From Cafeteria roenbergensis (lineage: Eukaryota; Sar; Bigyra; Bicosoecida; Cafeteriaceae): a stretch of 64,000 nt of DNA. Shown in pieces: positions 52,601 through 59,509 of this stretch (within the stretch, counting starts at the first letter, position 1; each line of letters starts with the position of its first letter). The notes below the pieces were generated by a model, which saw only the letters and a list, made by a program, of their open reading frames with translations, was not told where the DNA came from and searched no databases. The stretch spans positions 372,001 to 436,000 of the forward strand of contig VLTN01000021.1 in the NCBI GenBank assembly GCA_008330645.1. The letters are read 5' to 3'. The position numbers and the translations under genes were made by a program.

Positions 52601-54931
52601 GACATCGCTGCCGGCGAGCGGGGCTCCCCCGTTGGGCCCAAGGGCATGCCCGTCACGGTCACGCCTGCCGTCGCGCCCATCGTGCCGCCCACAGCCAAGG
52701 CGGGAGCGCCCGCGCGCAGCATCGCCATGGTCGACCGCTTCGTCGAGCTGGGCGGCATCGTGTCCATGGCCAGGATCATGGACGCCCACCGCCGCCGGCC
52801 CCGGCTGCTCGAGGACGGGCTCTGCCTGCTGAGCAACGTGGCGTACACCGGCGACAGGCTGCAGGTGGCCATCGGCAAGCGCTGCCTGGTGACGGTGGCG
52901 GCGGTGCTGTCGGACTTCCACGCGGACCCGCACCTCTTCCGAATGGCCCTGCGCGCGGTGGGCAACCTCTCGCGCCTGGACGAGAACATCCTTCGGGCCG
53001 TTGGCGCGGGCGCCGCCTCTGGCGTGGTCAAGGGTCTGCGAGCCAACTGCGACTCGGTGGACGTGGTCAAGCTGGGCGCCGACGTGCTCGGCAACCTCGC
53101 CTCAGTGGACGAATCCGCCATTGGGCAGGAGCAAGGGATGAAGCTGCTGCGCGACGCCGCCGAGGGGTCGGGCGAGCCTGCCCCGTCGGACGACACCACC
53201 TCGCTCAAGGCGGCCATCTGCGAGTTCCTCCACCGCCACGGCGCCCCTGAGGCCGTCCTGGCCGCCATGGACCGCTTCGCCACCAACGCGCGACTGCTCA
53301 CGTCGTGCCTCAGGGCGCTGCACTACGTGGCCGCGACGCCTCCCCAGGTGGAGCACCTCGTGCGCGACCTCGGGGCTGTCAAGCGCGTGGTGCTCGCGAT
53401 GCGCAGCTGCGACTTTGACGCGGAGCTCGTCCGCAGGGGCGCCCGCGTGCTCGGCGCGGCGCTGGAGGTTCCGAGCATGCGCACGCTTGTGCTGTCCTCT
53501 GGCGCCCCCCAGGTGCTCATGGGCGCAGCCGACACGCACGCCGCCGACGCGCGCGTGTTCTTCACCTGCCTCAGCGTGGTGATGCTCGGCGAGGGGCCGG
53601 AGATGTTCCGCGCCGCGGCGGAGCTCAACTCGGTCCAGACCATGGTCCGCGTCGCGTCTGCCACGGCCGAGAGCCGGGATGACGTCATCATCGTGCTCTC
53701 GCTCCTGAACAGCTGGGCCAAGGCCTCTTCGCGCCTCGCTGGGCAGATCGCGACCCACGGCACCGCCCTGTGCATCACGCTGGCGCGCCACTACGAGGAC
53801 GACGTCAGCATGACCATGGCCCTCCTCCAGTTCCTCACCACCATCGCGGAGCAGTCCGAGGCGGGCGGGCCCGTGGCGCTCCTCTCCGGGGGCGCGCTCA
53901 GCTTCTGCCAGCGCGTGGTGGAGCAGCACGTCCACTGCGTGGCCCGCGAGGGCAAGGCGGACGACGGGGCCCCTGCCACTTGGCGCGGGGCCGTGCTGCA
54001 GATGCTGCAGATGCTGCGTTCCATCGTGTTCTCCGACGCCTCGGCCGCGGAGACGTTTGCCGAGGAGGACGGCGGCTCCATCCTGGCCATGATCGACGCC
54101 GTGTACCGCGAGCTCAACGTGCAGGGCAAGCAGTACTTTGACCGCGAGACCGTGGAGCTGGCCGGAAGCATCGCGGAAAAGGCCGCGGAGAGCGACCCGG
54201 ACGGGTCGGTGCGGCAGGCGTATGAGGCCATGGCCAAGTGGGGCACCGCCATGCCCGGCGAGGAGGCGCCCGACGCTGGGGCTGCAGCAGCCCTGGCCGG
54301 GGCGGGCGCGGAGGGCGGCCCGGACCCCATGGCCGCGCTGGGGTCCGCGTCGGCAGCCGGCGGCGCCGCGTCGGCAGCAGGCGGCGCCGCGGCGGCCTCG
54401 TCGGCCGCTGCAAAGGGCAGCGGCGCGCCCGAGGAGGACGAGGACGCCGTCACCAGGGCGGCGAGGCTCAGGTTCCCGGAGGCCCCCGAGCGGGTGCACA
54501 AGCTGCTTGCCGGCATGGACGACCTGCTCGCCCAGGCGGCTGGCCGCAAGCTCGCCCCTGGCATCCCCGGGGTCATCTGGGGCCACAAGGGGTCCCCGCA
54601 CCGCCGCGAGCTCCGCATCGAGGGCCGCGCCATCCCGGAGAGGCTCATCTGCGAGCTTCCCCAGGGCAAGGCGGCCACGAAGAAGGTGTGGATCGCCAAC
54701 CTGCCGGCCGTGATGCGCGTCCAGCCCGGCTACCCGCCCGGCTTCAAGCCCCGCATGTTCGGCCGCAAGGCGCGCCCCGAAACGTCCATCGCGTTCCTCG
54801 ACGAGTCTGGAGACACCGTGCTGCATTTGGAGGCGGCGACTGAGCCCGCGCGAGACCTTCTCGCGCTGGCCCTGCACGCTGCCGTGCGCGCGGCCGGAGG
54901 CTGCCGCGACCAGCCCTCCGTGGAAGCGTAG
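43646..54931 (+). CDS. Giant armadillo/HEAT-type repeat protein with PH-like C-terminus
   Basis: An 11.3 kb single exon, 3,761 aa, beginning at the ATG at 43646 (MAAADVAARVRDL). Most of the protein is Ala/Leu/Val-rich paired helices with armadillo character: ALLSNVA-like motifs such as LEDGLCLLSNVAYTGD, LGNLASVDE, CFQVLANVACEN, VGNLSRLDENILRAVG, clearest in the C-terminal 1,200 residues. Gly/Ala- and Asp/Glu-rich inserts interrupt the solenoid (for example about 47220-47380, 47760-47840, 48030-48150, 49770-49850, 50690-50790). The last 150 residues (from about 54480) look like a small beta-rich domain ending in a helix (SIAFLDESGDTVLHLEAAT, then ARDLLALALHAAV), possibly a PH-type fold. I do not recognise a named orthologue. 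Armadillo solenoids bind other proteins, and a PH-like end could bind membrane or protein, but no function can be assigned. Confidence 0.8.
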   Translation: MAAADVAARVRDLRKKQNFRQGATYSIQVLAQVITPPRVGWERGAAEAFRAGAPEAIAAVAGRHGSDPTIFGHAMACMAAMASLPRVGAQLVSSGGIKDVVPAIATFWDAARLGDGPPAEVAESMHSALSLFSRAARQDAEGFAASGAAQLAIRVAHNACGLGEQAGHRVLPGVLQQWSGLLEVLTRTRAVQTAIIGDAGEVPAVSRLAAVATAPLDDLAVLSDSANGASASAGGSARGSPTISRRGSLRAGLLQRQSLVGGSRKSVHSAVFGGPAATADPLRPGARHLVAAVRALERLSRSDDGFAALRSLDMGGRSLVVAVSATLKEMAAVRAAEATAVRLLSRLVGGNLRSLLERAEAEVEAGGPEADEDQELACRLLACLCRDAEAVETLGRGEPAAESGGDWIVRVVALVASVASAEARASVVEIVRRAAAHSRALRARLVDSNALAMVAWAMFAEDGNDDVVGECGGCIAALAGSVPGIASSSGPTASGRAVWSTPVEGLPRDWLEGSARASAADAAAAAGAFAAAGDLAGRAAAAVATNHASDDSGAPTDFDESTPGLADLLLSSLRAHPESEGAAAGTLLALTALMRHGAVPSAPFRVALAEAAGTAMAECASSRFVNSLALSAILACMRGLRADDAASPDAGLGHAVAAAAEGAGAIRHAIALLAGKGGAAGAPGPAAAASGAGGSGAAAGGGIIAPTSPGAARSVAAEDKAALSASLGIGSGSSALAEDEELTAQAMLLLASLLPASPGTLERAKASGCIRAVLAGASRHRDSERVGAAFQAVVAALDIRDEEVQAAVEAVTKGVARVRTCFLEAGHAAGGGSAEVFEAVERAAEAMGPAATGVATLAALRSGATGGAASAGTATDACNGLEEPLSLIEAVTLAPRFAAVAFSAGALPALVLTLGIVSSVPVIRSAPPASRAGGAGGGGAVGRLHAAFSGGGMSAAAEVEAKPGSILDSSADHALSRAAGALTNLCRAAAELSGGITGVTGAKQPELDLARRVLTASGGGAAMDSAMHAAELAEVACRALTARPSSEHFPVRVLPLLQWLTWGASPQSARQRAADVVSAGSVEAVSAAMRAQPRNMTLLDNVADALARVAESARGAVAVATRGATRQLARQLDGLAATRSTAADAVLLRFLQVLGVCAGGDETLEILRKQGLAGGLVRCSAAVLRKQRGDAGEEAAAGAEGADTGGAGGGAVSGRRGGSGMRGQAGAGPSGGAGSAGDAMVVGEAEEGYRLASATGAAIQEQLSVLLGRLLTEEDVVAAVARLEVHAAGARDAVAAVQAAVDAGKRGGRSLRAWEGFDAAAGVEADAAQVALVAGVTAGRQAGAAVLARGCAACGALIDSAVALVTALSSGDDAAAAGGAAAGGGGAGGAGGGRSGPSAAHAALLGTVPSAARAVGELTKTLRVIAPRGRRPLWHEVDADDADAAAAAAAGAGAPLLGGATDYDYDRDDGAGVGGDGSAADGPAALGDEGESAGADGGPAGAASACGAVFSLLAAIEAVPESTTAATAALAVLCSRRGPAAGVASAIEGRGMAVLAGVARSALDAADQVTLRSALSALSGASRAVGAADACAATGAASLATQVLGDLAEEATPGTASEALRLVAAVVRRVPSVAAELLSAGALGAARAAVQRHCADPAQPNPPVLAAAAGLTRLLLRALGAEAAAEDSGRAEEARATARRVVRLAQGAPLYSDLPDCSAPVLRLVAAVCSPGKGGAASESGQAEDGYPEAAAEAAKAALEEATAERFVELALVSSSATPEVVGVGRRALAALGAGAARLEGALVAVQDWTEAVQHATDADAADYERGSTGTAVLALRDALRALSTAVVAAAEAGELVGVGNWATFWAVDQAMIAAARASDRVRADSAAAEALDPAAGDDAEASAEAVADALVGCLSVGVQMLGRIAQLVTAQFDAQLAAYYGGTAESWELAEGADVPPHEVIRAATRVLSSGAVAPSVVEASCGCVAAVVDSTRRADALQACAASATVPVLERLARLFGRLQRRLATHGAAAGAALGRSGGAGAAAAAAAAAAAASTAASASAASAASPDSLDLDGAAALESGMSSPTPSVHAASDLGVLQTSPLTPADAQRASRSVNSTLQLLAATTRGVLGEQSNDQERAEAVANQTLLRHAMNAAASASYWFGEAGELDASLACRALVGAIPEQLMDAEGGYEAAWQLASGTAAAIEPEGMVAASADRRGLNGASLSRQAFCGEDDDPDATEASTPEGVRGRLAAAREVISRLAARYVGGDEALRRRIERGDEATPGTVSRLAALFSGLDKSVEAVYGTGRVWRRRALQSGKAAEWGLGGTKRRTDDAPAASDGGDGGDDAASGAASPGGANSDGGEASPGSMPTSPRLRARQRSARSAKARAALRRVVGIIRSTLRMGGIEAARQLVDSQVRAGALQAAVVEDVLSEQERVAQEVLGTESRAEAAALRDSVMRLVAQVDLSDAEYEASDDPEVFEGSRTELLGLSARGASVLETLTDILVAPGEQHDPLSIARGRQLRVAGEEEEEDAASSPVAGSEAAEAGTASAAASAAAAAGETGDITSVRVPVSQAGGGSGSEAVVSAAIDSLCRLIGLDPVDTEAMSAPAEVVEARVRAAAGAGAFRAVATALSAHGSSATVSRAAIMTLQRAADASKVSVKELGLDRSSLLAVQAAMRAHATTIKEVQELGGALVTSLCEAFEEQSSDMMDERMAAFLAAVEAAGSASRRRDRDEAEPRMWTPLMGGEHPWSAAFYVPDAEAEASWDCPPLMASLLRSATALDRCCRLIEDTAVGVTDAATIAGLGEAARRHSHDPGLAAVALGTLARLTSQPANVAAVAESGAVELAVEVAASHPYCPRLLEVLAEMCLPMSFDDALTRRISEAGVTDPLTYGLRRFPRLMTTRWGSPLQWPEPGTETQNETPPRFQGPQAVRKNRPEPRLAKACFQVLANVACENAPIMAPPLAADIEAQAEGDIAAGERGSPVGPKGMPVTVTPAVAPIVPPTAKAGAPARSIAMVDRFVELGGIVSMARIMDAHRRRPRLLEDGLCLLSNVAYTGDRLQVAIGKRCLVTVAAVLSDFHADPHLFRMALRAVGNLSRLDENILRAVGAGAASGVVKGLRANCDSVDVVKLGADVLGNLASVDESAIGQEQGMKLLRDAAEGSGEPAPSDDTTSLKAAICEFLHRHGAPEAVLAAMDRFATNARLLTSCLRALHYVAATPPQVEHLVRDLGAVKRVVLAMRSCDFDAELVRRGARVLGAALEVPSMRTLVLSSGAPQVLMGAADTHAADARVFFTCLSVVMLGEGPEMFRAAAELNSVQTMVRVASATAESRDDVIIVLSLLNSWAKASSRLAGQIATHGTALCITLARHYEDDVSMTMALLQFLTTIAEQSEAGGPVALLSGGALSFCQRVVEQHVHCVAREGKADDGAPATWRGAVLQMLQMLRSIVFSDASAAETFAEEDGGSILAMIDAVYRELNVQGKQYFDRETVELAGSIAEKAAESDPDGSVRQAYEAMAKWGTAMPGEEAPDAGAAAALAGAGAEGGPDPMAALGSASAAGGAASAAGGAAAASSAAAKGSGAPEEDEDAVTRAARLRFPEAPERVHKLLAGMDDLLAQAAGRKLAPGIPGVIWGHKGSPHRRELRIEGRAIPERLICELPQGKAATKKVWIANLPAVMRVQPGYPPGFKPRMFGRKARPETSIAFLDESGDTVLHLEAATEPARDLLALALHAAVRAAGGCRDQPSVEA

Positions 54932-55894
54932 GCGCGCGCCCGGCGCTGAATCTCCGGCGCTGCTCTGGGTAGTAGGGCTGCCCCCTCCCACCTCCCGCCC
55001 CCGCGCGTTGTGCATGTGGGTTTTCTTGCTTGCCCTCGACTGCGTGTTCGTCTGCTTGTGAGGTGGGGAGGGTGGCGCGCCCGTCAAGACTCCGCAAACG
55101 ACGTTCCCCCCTCGCCTCCCCGGCCACTCGCACGCGGAAACCAAACCCACGCGCTTCGCGCATTGCGTCTCTCGGGCATGCACGTGCCCTGGGGGCGGCC
55201 GAGGGGCAATATTGCGCCTTGGGCCAACATTCCGCGCCCGCACGGCAACCGCGGGTTGGGAGTTGCCTGGCCACCCGGCTGACGAGGCGGCGAGGCCCGC
55301 CCGGCGAGGTGCTGCGTCCGCAGGCCCGCCCTCAGCGACCATGGCAATGGCAGAGACCCCCGGCGTGAGCTCCCCGCGCGGACTGTGGATGGCGAGGCGG
55401 GGCGCGCGCGCGGCCGCGCAACGCGCGCAGTTGAGAGCGCATTGCTGGGCAACCTGTTGAGGCCTGCCCTGTCTGCCCCCCCCCCCCCCACCGCGCGCCT
55501 CGCAGAGAGGGGCGACGCGCCCTCGGCCCTCTGGTGAGGATGGAACGCGAAAACGCCACTGCCGGCCGCGGCATAGCGATGGCGCGGGCTCGCGGCGGCT
55601 AGGCAGCGGGGAGCCTCAGCTCCCTGGCCCGCCAGCAGAGCAGCAGTCCGCCGGCTTGCCAGCGCCTTCAGGGCGCCGCTGCCTGCGAGGCGGGCGCGCC
55701 TATCGGCGCGGCGGGCCCGCTGCTGTGGCGCAACGCGAGCGGGCCGCGAATGGGCGGCGCGCTGTCAGTGCGCGAGTTGGCGTTTGCGTGCCCTTGGGCG
55801 TTGGTGCTCGAAGGCGTTGAGAGCCGCCACCCCGCGAATTTCCCTGCGTTTTGCTCGTCCCTCCGCAGCTCCCGACCTGGCCGTTGCGGAGGCA
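54932..55894. other. Intergenic spacer and probable 5' UTR intron of the next gene
   Basis: 963 bases. It contains a C14 run (55476-55489). A strong acceptor-like stretch (CTCGTCCCTCCGCAG, ending 55868) lies 26 bases before the ATG at 55895, suggesting an intron in the 5' UTR or a short missed coding exon. An ATG at 55341 in good context followed by GTGAGC at 55365 is out of phase with that acceptor. No gene recognised. Confidence 0.45.
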
Positions 55895-58800
55895 ATGGAG
55901 GGCATCGGGTCCCCCGCTCGCGACGGGTCCCCGCGCAGCGCTGAGTCGCCGTCCAGCGCGCGCGCTGGGGAGGCTTCCGCTGCGTCGCGGGGTCAGACGC
56001 AGGGTCAGTTTGAGGAGGAGGAGGCGGAGGCGTTCGACGACGAGATCGACGACGCGGAGCTGTTGCTCGACGTGGGGGACGACCCGTTTGCACTGGACCC
56101 CTTCTCCGTCGTGGGCGAGGCGGGCGCGGGGGCTGCTGCGGGCGCCGACGCGGGGGCGGCGGGCCCTCGCTTGCAGCCGCCTCCGAGCCGCCTCGAGGAG
56201 GACACGGTGGCGCGGCTGCGCTCGGAGCTGGAGCGCTTGCCCGTCCCGGACTACGAGGCGGAGCTGCAGCGCACGGCGCGCGCTGACGAGGTGGTGCTGG
56301 GAATGCTGAGCCCCGACGAGGCGGCCGAACGCGAGGCTGCGCTGGAGGACGCGCGGCTCCGAGAGGCGGCTCGCGAGGCGGAGCGGTTTGCTCGGAGGGA
56401 GGCCGTGCTCGCGATCCGCCAGGCGCGCGCTCGTGCCGACGTCATCGTGGACAAGGCCGCCGCCGCCTCGGACGTTCGGGCGGTCGAGGCCCAGGCGCTC
56501 GAGTCCAGGGCCGAGGTGGAGGAGGCCATCCGGCGCGCATACCGCGAGGCCAGGGCGGCGCTGGCGGCGGAGCTGAGCCGGCAGCGCGCCGTGGTGATGG
56601 AGCGCGTTGGCGAGCTTGCCCCGCAGCCGCAGGGCTCCAAGGCAAGAGCGGCGCTGGCGAACCAGCAGCTGGCCGTGGCCTGGTCACGGGTCCCGCAGCC
56701 GCTGCGCCTGACGGTGCACCAGGCCCGGGGCGTGAAGGACCGCCTGCCGAGGGGTCGCTACGTGCTGCTGGTCACGCTGTGGGACAGGCTGGGCGGCAGG
56801 CCGCTTCGCTGGACGCAGATGGGCATCGGTGCCGGAGCGGGAACCTGCCGGGGGATTGCGCGGCCCGCTGCGACCCGCCCTGTGCGCCACGCGGGGCGTT
56901 TCTACGACACGGAGCTCGACTTTCGGGGGCAGTCCATCTTCGCGCTCAGCCCTGCCGACGCCGACCTCGCTCCGGCGCACACGCTGGTGATGGAGCTGTT
57001 CCTGCTGGGGGGCAAGCGATCGCCCGTGGACCGCGTGGTGGCGTGGACGGCGCTGCCGTGCGCCGACGGGGACCTGCGGCCGGTGGAGGGGCGGTTTCGC
57101 CTGCCGCTGCTTCGGGGGGAGGTGGACCTTGAGGTGGACCAGTACGTGAAGATGGAGCGGCGCTGGGGGCTGGACCTGGACGCGTGGCTGGGAAACCTGT
57201 ACGTGGAGGTGACGCGCCTCCCGCGGGACCAGGTGGGCGAGGGGGGCTCGCTCGTGGGCGAGTACGACGTGGAGGTGGCCTACACGTCGGAGGTGCTCCG
57301 GCTGCGGCGGGCGCGGCTGCGGCGGGCGCGGGACGAATCGGCCGCGGCAGGCGACGACGGCGGCAGAGCGCCGAGCAGCAGCCGGAGCATGCGCCGGGGG
57401 CGCAGCAGGCAGCGGCACGGCAGCAGTCGCAGGGGGGCGTCGCGGAGCGGATCCAGGCGCGGCGCGGCGCGCGGCGCGAGCGAGGACGAGGACGAGGCGT
57501 GGGATATGGCCGGGTCGGAGAGCGACGCGGCGGGGAGCTCGACGGCGGACGCCGGTGGCGCGGGCGCGGGGGCGGGGGCGGGGGCGGGGGCGGGGGCTTC
57601 GCTGCTACACGGCAGCATGTCTGTGCGGAGGCGCGGGGGCGCTGGGAGGGACAGCAGCCGGCGCGCCGGTCTGGGGCGGTCAGGGAGCGAGCGGCGGGCT
57701 GAGGGCCAGCCCCTCCTCGGCGCCGCCTGGAACAGCGACGAGGAGGCCGAGGACGCTTGGCAGGGCGGCGTGAGCGCGGCTGGGCCGGACGCCCGGCGGG
57801 CGACCGGGCTCGGCACCGTCCGCAGGGCCGTGCCCGGCGTGGCTCGCGGCCGCGGCGCCCCCTCGTGGTCCGTCCGCCCCCTGGCGGCGCACCAGTCCTA
57901 CGGACTGGCGGTGAGCAAGCAGGAGACGCGCGGCATCGGCCGCGGGCGCCGCCTGGGCGAGGCCAGCCGGAAGAGCGTGTACCTTCGGCAGGAGCTGTGG
58001 GGCGACCTGTTGCCCCGCGCGGGCGGCGGCGCGGGGTACTGTTCCGTCTCGTTCTTCGTGCAGCTGTTCGCCCTGCTCGTGGCGCTCTACGTGCGGGCGC
58101 ACGCGCACTACCTGGGGCAGTGGCTGTTCCTGCAGGCCAACAGCATCCCGGTGTACGAGCTGTCGCTCACCCCCTGGGCCCTGGCCCTCAAGTACGTGGG
58201 CAGCGTGCTGCCCATGGAGCTGGAGATGGGAGTCGTGATCACGGGCCCGCTCTTCGTGCTCCTGTGCTTCGCCGTGGGGTGTGCCCTCTGCCTCCTGCTC
58301 TTCCTCTGCCTCCGGCACATTCCGGAGCTGGTCTCCAGGTTCGTCGCCTTCTTCGGGCTGGCAGCCATCCTCGACCCGGCCATCGTCTTCCTCTTCGACG
58401 TCGCGTCCGTGAACTTCGGATGCAGCGACCCCGCCATCCACCCGGCCTGCGTGCCTGACTTCACGTCGAGGCTCTGCCGCTGTTTCGAGGGCGACGCCTT
58501 CAAGCTGTACTACCGCTTCCTCCGCACCGAGGGCTCCGGCGTCGTGGGGGTCGTCCTCACCCTCTTCATCTACGCCGTGCTCATGCTGCTGGCCGGCTTC
58601 CTCCTCTACGCCTTCATGCTCAACCTCCACCTCGACGGCCGCATGCTCGACCTCTACCGCCGCATCCACGGGCCCGAGAGCGCCTTCCACGCGCCCCACG
58701 ACCTCGAGCTCTCGGCCCGGGAGCTGCGCTGGGTGGTCGAGCGCTCCCGCCGCTGGCGCAGCGCCCAGGGCACCATGCGCCGCGTGGCGGTGTGCCAGTA

Positions 58801-59074
58801 CGTGCTGACCGACCCTCTGGACCCCTCCTTCGAGGAGGTGACCACGCACCTGATCATTTACCACGCTGCGCTGGGGGGACTCCGGGAGCTGTACCGGCAC
58901 TTCCTGCGGCAGCCCGACGGCACGGTGGTCGAGGTGTTTGGCGACATGGAGTCCGCGCTGGGCGTGGGCGGGGCCGGAAACCGAGCCAACGAGCCGTCGC
59001 CCTTGCAGAAGGTGCTCCTGACGCAGGCGCGGGAGGACCCGCTCGCTGTGGATAGCTTCTTCCAGGGACTGTGA
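55895..59074 (+). CDS. Coiled-coil, C2-like, multi-pass membrane protein of unknown function
   Basis: 1,059 aa from the ATG at 55895 (MEGIGSPARDGS). The frame is also open upstream, so a further N-terminal exon is possible. Regions: acidic disordered N-terminus; charged helix or coiled coil (about residues 100-255, many Glu/Arg/Ala); a beta-rich, C2-like region (about 265-460; LRLTVHQARGVKD, YVLLVTLWDRL, HTLVMELFLLGGKR, VVAWTALPC, RFRLPLLRGEVDLEV, WLGNLYVEVTRLP); a disordered Arg/Ser/Gly stretch with a repeat of Ala-Gly; then at least four membrane spans (about 711-925; SFFVQLFALLVALYV, GPLFVLLCFAVGCALCLLLF, FGLAAILDPAIVFLFDV, VVLTLFIYAVLMLLAGFLL). It ends in a soluble helical/beta tail with VCQYVLTDPLDPSFEEVTTH. 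The C2-like plus membrane layout looks conserved rather than random, but I cannot name the family. A C2 domain would suggest lipid or Ca2+ interaction; this is inference. Confidence 0.75.
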   Translation: MEGIGSPARDGSPRSAESPSSARAGEASAASRGQTQGQFEEEEAEAFDDEIDDAELLLDVGDDPFALDPFSVVGEAGAGAAAGADAGAAGPRLQPPPSRLEEDTVARLRSELERLPVPDYEAELQRTARADEVVLGMLSPDEAAEREAALEDARLREAAREAERFARREAVLAIRQARARADVIVDKAAAASDVRAVEAQALESRAEVEEAIRRAYREARAALAAELSRQRAVVMERVGELAPQPQGSKARAALANQQLAVAWSRVPQPLRLTVHQARGVKDRLPRGRYVLLVTLWDRLGGRPLRWTQMGIGAGAGTCRGIARPAATRPVRHAGRFYDTELDFRGQSIFALSPADADLAPAHTLVMELFLLGGKRSPVDRVVAWTALPCADGDLRPVEGRFRLPLLRGEVDLEVDQYVKMERRWGLDLDAWLGNLYVEVTRLPRDQVGEGGSLVGEYDVEVAYTSEVLRLRRARLRRARDESAAAGDDGGRAPSSSRSMRRGRSRQRHGSSRRGASRSGSRRGAARGASEDEDEAWDMAGSESDAAGSSTADAGGAGAGAGAGAGAGASLLHGSMSVRRRGGAGRDSSRRAGLGRSGSERRAEGQPLLGAAWNSDEEAEDAWQGGVSAAGPDARRATGLGTVRRAVPGVARGRGAPSWSVRPLAAHQSYGLAVSKQETRGIGRGRRLGEASRKSVYLRQELWGDLLPRAGGGAGYCSVSFFVQLFALLVALYVRAHAHYLGQWLFLQANSIPVYELSLTPWALALKYVGSVLPMELEMGVVITGPLFVLLCFAVGCALCLLLFLCLRHIPELVSRFVAFFGLAAILDPAIVFLFDVASVNFGCSDPAIHPACVPDFTSRLCRCFEGDAFKLYYRFLRTEGSGVVGVVLTLFIYAVLMLLAGFLLYAFMLNLHLDGRMLDLYRRIHGPESAFHAPHDLELSARELRWVVERSRRWRSAQGTMRRVAVCQYVLTDPLDPSFEEVTTHLIIYHAALGGLRELYRHFLRQPDGTVVEVFGDMESALGVGGAGNRANEPSPLQKVLLTQAREDPLAVDSFFQGL
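57558..57599 (+). repeat. GGGGC tandem repeat inside the coding region
   Basis: A run of GGGGGC units encoding alternating Ala-Gly in the C2-like membrane protein. The G-runs could form a G-quadruplex on the coding strand. Confidence 0.85.
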
Positions 59075-59509
59075 CGACAGTTCCCGGCTGCCACGCTGCT
59101 GGCGCTGGTGCTGGTGCTGGTGCTGCTGGTGCTGCTGGTGCTGGTGCTGGTGCTGCTGCGGCGGCGGCGGCGGCGGAGGCGGCGGCAGCAGCCTCTGACC
59201 TCGATAGTGGAGAGGTGATGACAGCATGCCGATGCCGACGGCAGCCCCCCGCGCCCCAAAGTCCCGCTTCCGTTCCGCGTTGCATAGACGAAGAGCTCGT
59301 GGTTTGTTCTGGGTTGCAGTTTCCGTTTCGTTGCGAGAATCGAATGTTCGACTGCGAGACAGGCTGCCCTTGCGAGCTGCCTCCCCTTTCAACGCGTGCT
59401 TTTCCGCCGCGAACGCGCCCAGTTGGTGTGTCAATCGGGGCGGGCGCAGCGCAGGCGGGCGCCGGATCGGCAACAGAATTCACGGCGCACGAACAGACTC
59501 AACTGCTGG
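59075..59509. other. Convergent 3' spacer, C2-like membrane gene to ADP-ribosylglycohydrolase
   Basis: 435 bases between facing stop codons. It holds the CTGGTG/CGG repeat described separately, then a less GC-rich patch (59280-59350). No gene seen. Confidence 0.6.
59096..59192. repeat. (CTGGTG)n-type repeat running into (CGG)n
   Basis: About 70 bases of CTGGTG and CTG units followed by about 25 bases of CGG units. It starts some 20 bases after the stop of the upstream gene, so it likely lies in transcribed 3' UTR and may be read from both sides. Confidence 0.85.

Noticed and set aside
53102-55342. 746-codon minus-strand frame overlapping the end of the armadillo gene
   Set aside because: His/Arg-rich composition typical of antisense reading of Ala/Val/Asp codons; no domain.
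55341-55364. Possible first coding exon MAMAETPG with a GTGAGC donor for the C2-like membrane gene
   Set aside because: Phase 0 does not fit the only good acceptor (exon start 55869), which needs phase 1.
59096-59192. CRISPR-like or mobile-element-like repeat
   Set aside because: The units are simple CTG/CTGGTG/CGG tracts with no spacers, terminal repeats or target-site duplication.
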